Positions 24,578 to 35,461 of a stretch of DNA of 64,000 nt are shown here, in pieces. Position 1 is the stretch's first letter; each line of letters starts with the position of its first letter. Below the pieces are notes generated by a model, which saw only the letters and a list, made by a program, of their open reading frames with translations, was not told where the DNA came from and ran no database searches. The position numbers and the translations under genes were made by a program. Source of the DNA: Lantana camara (Eukaryota; Streptophyta; Magnoliopsida; Lamiales; Verbenaceae); the NCBI GenBank assembly GCA_037501455.1, contig CM074856.1:18869001-18933000 (forward strand), given 5' to 3'.

Positions 24578-24859
24578 TTAATGGGGGCGATGAGAGTTGA
24601 CGTAATCCTCGAGAGCTTGAAGTTGATCGGGGGAAGGAGGTGCTTCGTTGTTCTTTATGGATCTATGCACATCATATGTTGTTGAAGCCAAGAACATAAG
24701 CCTGCCATTGGAATTGATCGCATATGTATGTTTATGCGAAATGGAAATTAAATTACTGAGGGAGAAAAATATATGAAGGAAACATGCATAAAAAATTTCG
24801 TACCCGGAAGCGAAGATTACGATTTGCCGTGGATGCATGTGCTTCCCAAAAATCCCCAT
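24578..24859 (-). CDS. Conserved small plant protein, 59 aa, with one membrane segment (function not assigned)
   Basis: Two exons on the minus strand, 24859-24804 and 24701-24578, join in frame across a 102-bp intron with GT/AG ends. The product begins MGIFGKHMHPRQIV and ends EDYVNSHRPH. A hydrophobic stretch (about residues 13-26, IVIFASGLMFLAST) lies near the N terminus, followed by a polar tail with TTYDVHRSIKNNEAPPSPDQLQALEDYV. The unspliced frame also stays open through the intron, which would give a misleading 93-aa protein. The splice is preferred because it yields a compact single-pass protein with continuous hydrophobicity. I recall very similar short proteins across flowering plants, some linked to mitochondrial membranes by proteomics, but I cannot confirm a named family. 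Confidence 0.75.
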   Translation of the reverse strand: MGIFGKHMHPRQIVIFASGYEIFYACFLHIFFSLSNLISISHKHTYAINSNGRLMFLASTTYDVHRSIKNNEAPPSPDQLQALEDYVNSHRPH

Positions 24860-25345
24860 CTCTCTCGCTCTCCAGTTTCTTTTCTCCCAATGATTATTTT
24901 CAGTTTAATTTTGGTGTGTGGTTTTGACGATTATTAAATACAAGCACGTCACCTTGTGTCCCTTACACGTTTCAAATGCAATTATGGTAGACCGATCCTC
25001 GTTACAGTGGAAAATGGAATTATCAAAAAGTGTGGCAATTTGCATCCATGTATTTACCCATTATTATTTTTTGAACAACAGGCCCTCAAGTTGGACGGGG
25101 CAGATAAGAGGCCATTACAATCAACCATAACAAAATCTAAGAAAAAAGATGGTACAACAAAATTAAAAATTTATAATATAAATAATATTATTTTTAAGAA
25201 TAGTAAAATCGTAATTTATTTTAAAATAAAAGAAGTTAAATCTATAATTAAGGGGGACAAAAATATTTTTTTTCTAAAATATAGAGGTAGTAAAAAACCA
25301 AATTCAAAATTTAGGGGGCGGGGGGTACGTCCCTGATCATTGGTA
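24860..25345. other. Intergenic region, including promoter side of the small gene
   Basis: No gene seen. The first 100 bp holds the 5' flank of the 59-aa gene, with CT-rich sequence just upstream of its ATG. The rest is AT-rich; 25310-25325 is a short G-rich patch. Confidence 0.4.
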
Positions 25346-25698
25346 CTAGTAACTCCGACATATTTTATGCATGTACAAATAATAAATTTATAGTTATTTA
25401 AATATATATTAAATTAAAATTTTTATGTTAATATTTATTTTATAATTATTTTTATTATAATTAAAAGTTTAAAAGACAATATGAAATAGAAATTAGAAAA
25501 TATAGAGAAAGAATAAAAATATATAATAGAAAGAATGAAAGTAAGGTGGGATAAAAATAAAAGGAAGTTAAGAGACATAAATACAAGATAATAAGTTTAG
25601 AAAGTGATAAAAAAAATAGAAAACAAAATAATTTTAGAGTCCAATAGACTAGATGGGTTATTCTAAGGGTCTCTCACTTAATATAATAGTAGTATAGA
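25346..25698 (-). mobile_element. Candidate small non-autonomous Helitron
   Basis: Read on the minus strand the 353-bp segment starts TCTATACTACTATTATATTA and ends CTAG, and it sits between A and T in the host, as Helitrons do. The 5' end resembles those at 43198 and 42686. A convincing 3' hairpin is not visible, so this call rests on the termini alone. Confidence 0.4.
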
Positions 25699-26140
25699 TG
25701 ATGAAATGAAGGTGGGAATGGAATAAATATTGACACTTAATTAAAATTTTTGATTGGTATAAAATGTGGTTAGGAATATTTATTCTTAAGATAATGCTCA
25801 TTCCTACTGATATGAGTTTATCCATTTCTTCGATTTTCATGATATTTGTTGTTTCTAAAGTTCAAAATTTGTTATTTTTTTATATTATCGTCAAATATTT
25901 GTTAAATGTGTATTATATTTTATTATTTTTATGAATAAAAATTAAATATACTATATATTTAAAGTACAGGTGCAATATATTATTTTATTCATAGCGTTTA
26001 GAAATTCATAGATATGCATAATATATTCAAATATTTTAAAAAGAATGAATTTTGATACTTATGTTAAATTTATTTTTACATATCAAGCATTATATTAAGT
26101 ATAACAAATAATTAATACATAATCTACATGAATATGAAAA

Positions 26141-26195
<55 letters not shown>

Positions 26196-26428
26196 AGTCA
26201 CATTCAGTCTCACGCGCACGCACACAAATATATGATTAATATATAAAATAAATATTAAGTATATAGCTCATTCGGTATAAAATAGTAACAATATATTATA
26301 TAGAAACATACTATAGCTCAACATAAAAAAATTAAAATATAAATTAAATATAAAAAATAATTTTAGTCATTTACTTAATCATCATTATTTGTATTATTAC
26401 TATTATTATTATTATTATTATTATATGA
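25699..26428. repeat. AT-rich region with two ATT microsatellites
   Basis: A long (ATT)n run lies at about 26141-26193 and a shorter one at about 26397-26424. The rest is AT-rich with no gene. Confidence 0.8.
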
Positions 26429-28113
26429 GAGGGGAAACTAAGAAGAACGTCCCTCTTCGCACATATGGAGATAATGTTTCCCGGGGGGCTGGGTCTATTC
26501 CTGCTAAGCAAACACACAAATACGTTAGAAAGTTAAACTGGGGAATATGGGGGAATGCCCAATTTTCACTTTTCAACACTCAAATTAGTAACCTTATATG
26601 GAGATTTAAGTAAGCTGGAGAGAATTGCTTAGAGATAGCTTAGAATGGCTTACTTATGAGTGCGAATCATTGTAGCTTATATAAAAGCAAGGCAAGGGTC
26701 TTTAAGTAATTTTGGGCTATGAAGGTACGAGAGATGTTGCCCTAAACACGTGGCCCAATGAGAGTGCGTCTGGGGAAAAGCTTCGTAGACCTGTGAGAGT
26801 AGCGCTAATGGTTTCTTTAGCAGGGACACGACCATGTATAGGGTGTCAGATGGTACTGAAGTTGTTATTGAGGGGAATGGCCCTCGGAGTTCTCGAGGGA
26901 GTATTGTGTCCCCGGTTAGGCTCCAAGACAAGCCGCTTGAGGGACACCTTGGTGGGGTCAGGCTCTCGGTGTATGGGTGGAGTTTTGTATATCCCGAGGG
27001 GCATCCTGTGAATGTTGAGAATAGTGCCCTAGAAAGCTAACTCAACATAATTCGCTTTGATATTTTCCTTGTATCATAGAGAATTTTTGAATAATATACT
27101 TATAATATTGATCATGGGCAAACACTTCTTTATGTGCAATTACGTGTTCTGTCTGTTTCCTATTATGTGTGCATACATTAGAACTCCCTTAATCCAACAG
27201 GTTGTTAGGGACTTTATCATTAGGTGAATGACACATAAAACAAACCCTAACTAAAGCCCGATTTGAAACTACTCCAAGTCGATGAGTCCAACGAACAGTG
27301 AGAGTGTCAATTAGGTTCGATTGAGGCTTGCTTGTGGGATTGTGTAATTAAGAAGGATCACCCAGTTTTATGGGGTGTAAAGTGCATAAGTTGATGTTTA
27401 CACAATACACGAGGGTGTTTGTTATGATAACGAGTACACTAAGTTGTTCTGCGTGCGAAGACTCTTAAATGGGAAAGGAAATTTTCACTTCTAGAGGAGG
27501 AAACTTCTAGATTATGAGACATCTCACATGTCAACGGTGTGAGTAATTAATCCTTTGACTTGAGATTTCATTGATGTCTCGTGTGATGAGCATTCGTCTA
27601 AAAGGGTGTTGCTCGAGACACCTGAATTACGACTTATTTTGGGGTTACAAAAGTGGCACATGGAGCCATGTGAGAATCAACAAAAAACCTACACTTGTTT
27701 AAGGCGAAAGCCGAGAAGATTTCTTATTGCATAAGTCGTTCATATACCATCCTAAAACCCTCGGCCGAGGTGGTAGATCAAGACATCAAGAAAAGTATTT
27801 CTTGGATTGAGATCAAATAGATATGAAGCGAACTTAGATTTAAGATTAAGATTAATGGAGCTCTCATTATTCTCATGCCTTAGGTCTTAATAGAGAGATA
27901 GAATGGTAAGAGGATTGTATCTCATAGACGTCAATGACTAAAATGTTCTTTCGATTTAATTCGTTATTCGGGTGAGGATCACACACCTGTTGCTAGACTA
28001 TGGTCATGTGATCTGTGAGCTAATTGATTAATAAGTGTATTAATTAATTAGACTTACTGCTAACTGAATAATGAACCTAGAGGTCACACACAAATATCAG
28101 GTTCAAAGAGTAT
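26429..28113. other. Repeat-derived sequence, not classified
   Basis: The part 26440-27050 is less AT-rich than its surroundings. On the minus strand it resembles the promoter half of a gypsy LTR, with a TATA-like CTTTTATATAAGC at about 26677-26689. From 27060 to 28113 the sequence looks like worn LTR-retrotransposon DNA, but no conserved protein motif can be read. No host gene is seen. Confidence 0.35.
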
Positions 28114-28194
28114 TGTTGGAAAGATAAAATAATTGATCGAAACAAGATCACACGTGTAAAGTATACGTGTGACACGTGAGCAAGTTTGGGCACG

Positions 28195-28910
28195 TGGTTT
28201 AATTGAGAAATTAGAACATATATTAATTAATTGGAAAATTAATTATAAAGGTCAAATATAATTAATTGAAGAATTAATTATAAAGCCCAAGTACAATTAA
28301 TTGTAAAGCCCAAAAATAATTAATTGGATAATTAATTATAAAGGGTCATTAGAATTAATTAGAGAATTAATTCTAAAGCCTAATCCGGAATAAAGAAACC
28401 CAATGAATAATTAATTATTAATTAATTATTAATTAAAATTTGGTATTATTTATTTATGAAATAAATATGACATTATCTAACTTTATTTATTTAAGAAATA
28501 AATAAAGGATATTATCATCCTTATTTGAGAAATAAAGGAAAAGATATTATCTTAGAGAAGTAAGTGACAAGATAATATCAAGACTTATTTATTTATGAAA
28601 TAAATACATGAAGATAATATCAAGCTGTTATTATCATAAGTATTTATTTATGAAATAAAAGTGAAGATATTATCAAGTTGTTATCGTCATAAGTATTTAT
28701 TTATGAAATAAATATAAAGATAATATCATGTGATTATTATCCTTGTTATTTATTTATGAAATAAATAAAAGAATAATATCATAAAATATTTATTTATAAA
28801 ATAAATAAATGATAAAGTCATAAGTTATTTATTTGTGAAATAAATAATTAAGAGATAATATCCCAAAGTTAGGATAATTAAACTAATTAATAATATGATT
28901 ATTAATTAGT
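28195..28910 (+). repeat. AT-rich array of short palindromes (ATTAATTA and TATTTATTTATGAAATAAAT types)
   Basis: About 700 bp inside the outer LTR. The first part repeats TAATTGRA-GAATTAATTATAAAG-like units. The second part repeats TATTTATTTATGAAATAAAT, each able to fold on itself, at spacings of roughly 40-70 bp. Non-coding. Confidence 0.75.
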
Positions 28911-28944
28911 TACATTATATTATTTCATTATGTAAATTAAGAAG

Positions 28945-29125
28945 AGATAAGACTCTTTTCTCATCAGAAGAAAAAGATCGTTATTTCTTCTTAGATACAA
29001 GAGAAGAGTCCTTATATCTTCTTAGATAAAAGAGATAAGACTCTTTTCTCATCAGAAGAAAAAGACTGTTATTTCTTCTTAGATACAAGAGAAGAGTCCT
29101 TATATCTTCTTAGATAAAAGAGAAA
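28945..29125 (+). repeat. 89-bp tandem duplication
   Basis: Two nearly identical head-to-tail copies begin GATAAGACTCTTTTCTCATC at 28945 and 29034, and differ at very few positions. Each unit has an internal imperfect inverted repeat around TAAGACTCTTTTC and GAGAAGAGTCCTTA. Confidence 0.9.
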
Positions 29126-29534
29126 AGTTTTCTCTCATTCTCTCAGACCGGCATTCATGAAGTGTCATTCTCTATTCCGGAGAAAGAAAAAGAAAAACTC
29201 TCTCAATTCTAATAACAGATGGAGTTTTTTTTTCTTTAAAGCTTATGCGTGAATCATTTCATGACACATCAATTGGGTTTTGACAGAAGAAATTTTCTTG
29301 CTCTTTATTTCTCGTTTCTTGTTGCTTTTGATACACAAATTATAGTACTAGCATAGTCACTAATATGATTTGAATTTAGGACTGGTGTAGAGACATTCTA
29401 GAGGGCTTCTGCTTCGGAGTCACGAAGGAAAGAATCGATCGTGGAACGGGAAAATTCATTACCACGTGAAAAACGTATGAGGGCGGCTCAAAACGTTTCA
29501 AGAAAACTTATAGTAAGGTAAGTTACTGAGAAAC

Positions 29535-32500
29535 TGTAATACCCTGTATTTTCGGAGCAAGATACAGTTTTGTTTTCGTGCGATCGAGTCGATTAATTAT
29601 TTAACCCTGCACTTACTTAAATTGGTTTATTTCATGCTTTAATTGTTTAATTGACTCGATTGCAATCGTATGAAAATATGTGGACTTAATTGAAATATGT
29701 GTTTAGTGCCTGATTGCTCTTTAATTTAAATTATGTGGGTTAATTTGAAATTAATAAAAGTTAGGGACCTATTTCTAATTATGAGAAATTCAATTTGGAC
29801 TTAATTGGACACTACTCTAAATCATGGGGTTACTTTTATTATTTCCTCATCTTTAATTGGACCAAATTGTTATTTCTTAAGATTCTTGGACTCAATTGAC
29901 TAGTCTTGGAAACCTGAATACTCAATCGCATAACTTATACTTTTGAGGGGCGTGTTTGCAATTTCAGAACTTGAGACTCCCTTTTATACCGTGAAACCCT
30001 AACCCTAACCCTAACCCTAACCCTAACCCTAACCATTTCATTTCACTCTTCTTCCTCCCTTTCACATTCAAGTAGCAGCGGCGCCCTCCTCCGTCGCCGG
30101 CAACAGCTCTCCACCGGCGAATCACCATCAATGCCCATCTCCATCGCTTTGTTCCAATCGCCACCACTCCAGCAGCGATAACCGAGAGCCACTGCCGCCT
30201 CCAGTCTTCTAACTTCGGCGCTGCTCACCACACCTCAACCGCTACGGCTCCGGTCGTCTTCAACTAGCCACCATAGTTCGTCGCATCAATTGTCCCACCA
30301 TCTTACCATTGCTACTTATCTTCAACAAAGCTGCAAAATAGAGGAACCAAGTCCTCCCCTGCCTGATCCAGACACCATTTTCAGCCACGGATTCCCCTTT
30401 TCGGTTATTTTCAGATTTTCATATTGTAAGCCTCAGCCGTTTCTTTCCTTTCTCATTTACCTCTATTTGCAACTCTATATTAGTAATTTAACATGTAAAT
30501 CATGGGATTTAGCATTTTCTGATGTTGTAATGTCGGATTCAATTGGTAGATTACCAATTAACTTATATTAATTGTAAGATGTGCGTATGTATCTTGTATT
30601 TGCTTCATCGTGAAACTTTGATGTATATTATGTAAATCTTCAACTGATATTAACAACTAAATTGTTTAAAGGTATAACTGAATATATGTTATTATCTACT
30701 AAATTTATGACTTAATGGGTGATTTGGTTTATGCTATTGTAACTGGTTTGTCGTTGGTGGAATTCCATTTATGAATATTTATCTAAATTGGAATGTGGGA
30801 CTAGGGCCTAAATGGATTCCTGTAAATTGTTTTGAGCATGGGTTGGTAAATATTTATGTATATATATTTTGGGTTAATATGTAAGGTAACCTGTTTTATA
30901 GGGTTAAGTACTGATACCATGTTGTAACCGTGATCCTTGATAGAATTAACTACCTTGCATATGTAATTATAAGTGTGGTTTGGAATAGGGTAGTTTTAAT
31001 TAGATTGAAACTTGAATTATTAAAATTGACAATGTGTGCGTAACGCTGTGAGTTTAAAATAAAGCTTGGATGTTGAATAAATTATGTTGGTACGAGAGGA
31101 CTAAGTGCTATGCTTTAGATTGAATTTATCATATAAATTAAGTGTAATATATGATTTTAGTTGGTTGGTTAACCTTCAATACTTAATGTTAGACACTGAT
31201 CCCTACTTATAACTATAATACCACTTGTTTCATATTTTGTGAATGTTGTTTGCTAATTATTGCTCTTATCCCCAAAGTTCAATCAAATATTTATTGTGTG
31301 AGATTAATGGGTTGTAATATTACCACCTTGTTGATTATTATAATGGTTACAATTCATTATAATCGAAATGAACCTTTTCCTTCTATTTGGACATTGACTT
31401 CTCTTATTTGAAGCGGGTTTGATTGATTAAGTTTGTTTTGTGTGATGCAATTTTGTTAAAATGCATTCAGTATTTTGTGTTTCCGTCAATGAAATGGATT
31501 GTTGTAATTGGCATGTAATTATTGTGTGAAATGTAAATGCTATTAGTGACTAAACAAAATTGATACTTACATGATTGTAATTCTAATATATGAAATTGAC
31601 CGAGTTACAATCCCACGTTTGATAAATAAGAATTGATGTTGGGTAATTAAAGACTATGAAGTGCTAGTGTACGTAATTGTGAGTTGGTCTGAGTCTCGGG
31701 CAATAGGGACCGAAATCGCCTTTTTGCTGTTGTCGCTTTTGTTGCATGTTACAACAACAACAATTCACCATGTGGTTATTCTGAATTTTGCATATTAAAA
31801 TATAGTGTGAATGTCTTCAAAGACTTTGCTCCAGTTTCTATAATTAATGGCTATGGAATTTTGGACAGACTTGAATGTCCCAAGGTCACACACACCTAAT
31901 AACTGACTTTCTACTAATATTAATTATTGATATAGTGTTTAGGTGACAATAATTGTTTTAATGTTTGTATGTTAATTTAAATTATTTTATGTGTATATAA
32001 ATTGAATCCAAATTTATTAAACATGAATTTATGATATGGTGGTAATTAGAGTAATTGTTAAGTGAGTTTCATAGCTGTGCTCGAACACCTCTTGAATCAT
32101 TAGACAACATTTCGTAGAAAAGTGTAAATATATGTACCCAAATGGTTATATATGAATTTCTTTAAATACATTATAAACTCTAATTTGTATATTCCAATTT
32201 GTTAATGAGATTGTGCTTTGTGGTATCAAGAATCATTACATACATGTCAATTTTCTATATGAATGAGTATCCACTAAATTTGGTGTTTTAAAAAGTATTA
32301 ATATTTATTTGAATTAAGAATTATAACCATAGTGCAATTGTATTCTGGAATTTAATAACTAAAGTGACTCATATGATTTCAATTAGTTTAAGTGGCGTTT
32401 GAGCTGGGGATTCTCTAATTGTGTTGCCTAAGTGTGTTTAATGGTTTAATTAATTTAATAGGGAAATGTATACCTTGATCTAAATAATATTTGGGTTGAT

Positions 32501-33740
32501 TAATTTTGTCTTGAATGTTGTTTAGTTGTTGTTTGACTTAGATCAATTGAGTTGTATGTTTGTTCCCGTGGGACATTAATTGTGCACCTGAACGCTTTCA
32601 TGACATTCTTGTAATTTCAGTAAACATGGCATATTTTTCCATGTCATCTCATAATCATCGTCGTGCGTCTCTGTGGTTCATGTCTAGGTCTTGTCTCATA
32701 AGTACTTTGTGTTTCCTTTTCTGTACAGTGATCTCCAGGGCGGAGACAACCTAGTCGAGTACGCAACCGTCTTATCAGTTGTTGTATCTTGTCGCTTCTC
32801 AGGTGAGGTTTAGGATTTTTGTATAGTTAAACGACCTATGACCTTAATATGATGATTTCGATCCTTGCATGCGATTATATACTATATATGATTAGATATG
32901 TGTTGGATATGATATGATTATGACCTTGTGGACCATCCTTGGTTATGGAAAAATTAAGTATGAAGGCATATGTAAGCAGTTTTGGAAAATTATGATAAGT
33001 TATGATTCTGTAGCGAGTTGGCCATGAAATATTGGCATCTGTCTGTCTGTTTGTTTATGGATCCAAGGAGCTATGTGTAAGGAATCCCCGGGACGGTTAG
33101 GGCCGTCGGAGCTCGGCCTGTGCATAGTCTCCATTTGAAGTATCATTGCATGACTCAGGGAGATAGGGGAGGCGTGATACTTTGAGCCTTCGGTGTAAAA
33201 AGTCGGGGAGGACACTTGTGGGTTCGCAACCCCTTTGTGATACGTCTGTTCTGGATGGTTAGGGCCAACACGAGGCTCTTCCATCACCGGAGTTGAGGAT
33301 GGATTTAATTCTGTATTTCTGTTTTGTTCTGATTTGAGGAGTAAAGGTTGGAAGCTCGTACTCGCCGAGCATATGATATGATCTGTTATGGGAATCATGA
33401 ATTGGGATAAGGTTTTTTCGAAAAATTGTTTCCTAAGTATAAGTATAATTTGTCTTCAAATGTTTTGGTATGCAAACCCTTATACCCAGTTTATGAGTCC
33501 ACCCTTCTGTTATGTGATATGCTCTATATATATTTAGTGTGCGGGTGTGCGTTAGCCCCCTCACTCAGTCAGTTGACTGACCCCTCATTTATCTTTTAGT
33601 TGCAGGTCCTTTCGGCTTGAGCTAGGCGGGGAGCGAGTCTCTGAGTCACTTGTCAGTCTAGTTTGTGTTAGATTGCATTTGTCGCATACTCTACTTATGT
33701 TATGTATTTATGTTTCGGCCCGCGGACACAGGGCGTGACA
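29535..33740 (+). mobile_element. Solo LTR, 4.2 kb, long-LTR family (copy 1), target duplication GAAAC
   Basis: Begins TGTAATACCC and ends GGGCGTGACA. It is flanked by an exact 5-bp repeat GAAAC at 29530-29534 and 33741-33745. It shares a well-conserved block (about 32800-33620) with the solo LTR at 37832-41860: GAGGTTTAGGATTTTTGTAT, then GGATCC-AGGAGCTATG, and GAGGAGTAAAGGTTGGAAGC. A TATA-like CTTTTATACC at 29981-29990 precedes a short telomere-like run and a GC-rich leader. The long LTR resembles chromovirus (Tekay/Del-type) Ty3-gypsy LTRs, but lineage is a guess as no protein is present. Confidence 0.85.
29997..30032 (+). repeat. (CCCTAA)6 telomere-like run inside solo LTR 1
   Basis: Six perfect CCCTAA units. 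This is the 6-base TTAGGG-type, not the 7-base TTTAGGG repeat usual for plants. It sits about 10 bp after the LTR's TATA-like box, at the likely start of transcription. Confidence 0.95.
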
Positions 33741-33840
33741 GAAACTTTTTATTGAATTTCAAAACAAAAATTGCAAGCCAACGATCCTTGTAGAATTTTT
33801 TTTTAAATTTTCGCTGCGTTTCGAACTCGTTTTTCCAACA

Positions 33841-34540
33841 GTGCTTGTCCAGGATCCTCGATTTGTAATGCTGGCGGGTCTGAAGTGGACCGAGAATCCA
33901 CATGTCTCGCTCTTACGGGGGCTCAGGATGATGACGTGTCCGGGTTTTATTTGGGCCACATCATTTTCCCCCCAACTCAGTTGTCACATGATTGTGGCAT
34001 GTCGAGTTAATTTGAATCTCGAGGGGCACCTCAAGAGGTGGAATTTTCTCCGCTCGACTTTGGTGCATTAAATGCGAAACGACAGCCTGATAGCTTGACG
34101 GTTGCATTATTAATGAAAAGGAGGCGCGTGGGTACGATAAAATAGGGAGCGACGTGCGTGGCTCTGTAACGTATGCGACGTTTCACTAAAGTGGGGCGAT
34201 CTTCTAGGCGGGAATGATCGCATCTTTTCAATTTATTACCAAATCTTACCAACTTATCTCCTTATAAATAGGAGGTCATCTCCTCATTCCACACTTTGCA
34301 TTTTCAGGAACTTCTCGCACACTTAGATCTCCAACGATCAAAGTTCATCTGGCGATCAAGTCTTCAACCACTTTCCTACTTTCAAGCCTTCTCTTAGGTA
34401 TTATACTAACCCATATTCTTCTAACCTTATGTGAACTAACACTACAGTAGGCATCCCTTAGGACTTCCTTCCAATAACATTTCGGCCATCTCTCCACCAT
34501 GTCGGACAAAAGGGCAGCCAACCTCACCAGAGAAACGGGT
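33841..34540 (+). other. Gypsy-LTR-like fragment with TATA box
   Basis: Moderately GC-rich sequence with a clear TATAAATA at 34263-34270 followed about 30-40 bp later by a CT-rich leader, as in plant gypsy LTRs (compare 60950). No partner LTR or coding region was found. Confidence 0.4.
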
Positions 34541-35461
34541 GGAATGGGTGACTATAACAGTTCCAAAATTTCTAATTTTTTTTTTAAAAAATTACGTCAA
34601 AAATATCAAAAGAATTTCGTTAATGTTCCATTTGTATTGCGATGAAAATTTTGGCGGAAGTTCCACAAAAATATGCCAAAAATATCAATGGAATGCCATT
34701 AGTACATCTATTGGTATTTTTATTAATTAGAAAGATATACCAACTGATTAATTCCATCAAAATTGATCAGACGAATTAGAAAAATACCAACAGATTACTT
34801 CCATTGGTTTTTTTGTTTGTAATTACAATTAAAAAAGATTATAAACGAAAACCAACGGAAGTGTTCTATTAGAACTAGTCAATCGAATTAGAAAAAATAC
34901 AAACGGAATCATTTCATTGGTAAGCCGTTGGTATTTTCCTATGAAAAAGGTTACCAACGGAATACCCATGGAGTATTCTGTTGGGATTGTTCTTAAAAAC
35001 ATACCAAGGAAATTATTCCGTTGGTATTTGCTATTAAAAAGAATTATTAACAAAAAATTAACGAAATGGTTTTGTTGAAATTGTTCAATCGAATTAAATA
35101 AAATACTGATGGATTCCTTTTATTGATTTTTTGTTGTAATTTCCTATTAAAATAGGTTATCAACGGAGTACCAACGAAAATATTCCATTGGAATTGATTG
35201 ATCGAATAAGACAATATACCCACGAACTATTTCCGTTAGCATTTTCCATTAAAAAGGATTACCAGCAGAAAACCAACGAAATAATTTCGTCAAAATTGTT
35301 GAATCAAATTAGAAACAATACCAACGTAATTCTTCCATAGGTGTTTTCTATTAAATAAAATTACCAACAATCTCCAAGGAATGTTTTTCGTTGAAATATG
35401 TATATTAAATGGGAAACTTATACCATCGGAATAATCCGTTGGTATTTCCAATTAAATAAAA
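34541..35461 (+). repeat. Diverged repeat array with ACCAACGGAA / TTCCGTTGGT motifs (left part)
   Basis: The motif TTCCGTTGGTATTT and its complement recur at irregular spacing of about 60-120 bp, joined by TATTAAAAAGG-ATTACCAAC. Such alternating motifs are common in subterminal regions of plant CACTA transposons, but no CACTA end is seen. The array is cut by the Helitron-like element and resumes at 43199. Confidence 0.6.

Larger units (their letters stand above)
28114..33840 (+). mobile_element. Solo LTR (about 1.5 kb) interrupted by a second, 4.2-kb solo LTR
   Basis: The outer unit begins TGTTGGAAAGATAAAATA at 28114 and ends TTTTTCCAACA at 33840, so the ends are the inverted TGTTGGAAA/TTTCCAACA typical of copia LTRs. 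Removing the nested element (29535-33740 and one copy of its target duplication) leaves about 1,516 bp. No retroviral-type genes adjoin either end. The 5-mers outside (AGTAT left, GTGCT right) do not match, so a target duplication is not confirmed; the LTR may instead be one end of a rearranged element. Confidence 0.6.

Noticed and set aside
26712..27040. ORFs of about 70-100 aa on + as genes
   Set aside because: The surrounding sequence looks like LTR-derived DNA and the peptides have no recognisable motif.
29997..30032. Interstitial telomere or ancient chromosome fusion point
   Set aside because: Only 36 bp, the wrong unit length for a typical plant telomere, and located at a precise position in an LTR promoter.
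29964..30231. Gly/Arg-rich ORFs over the telomere-like run
   Set aside because: Translation of CCCTAA repeats (LGLGLG) and of the LTR leader; no start context or domain.
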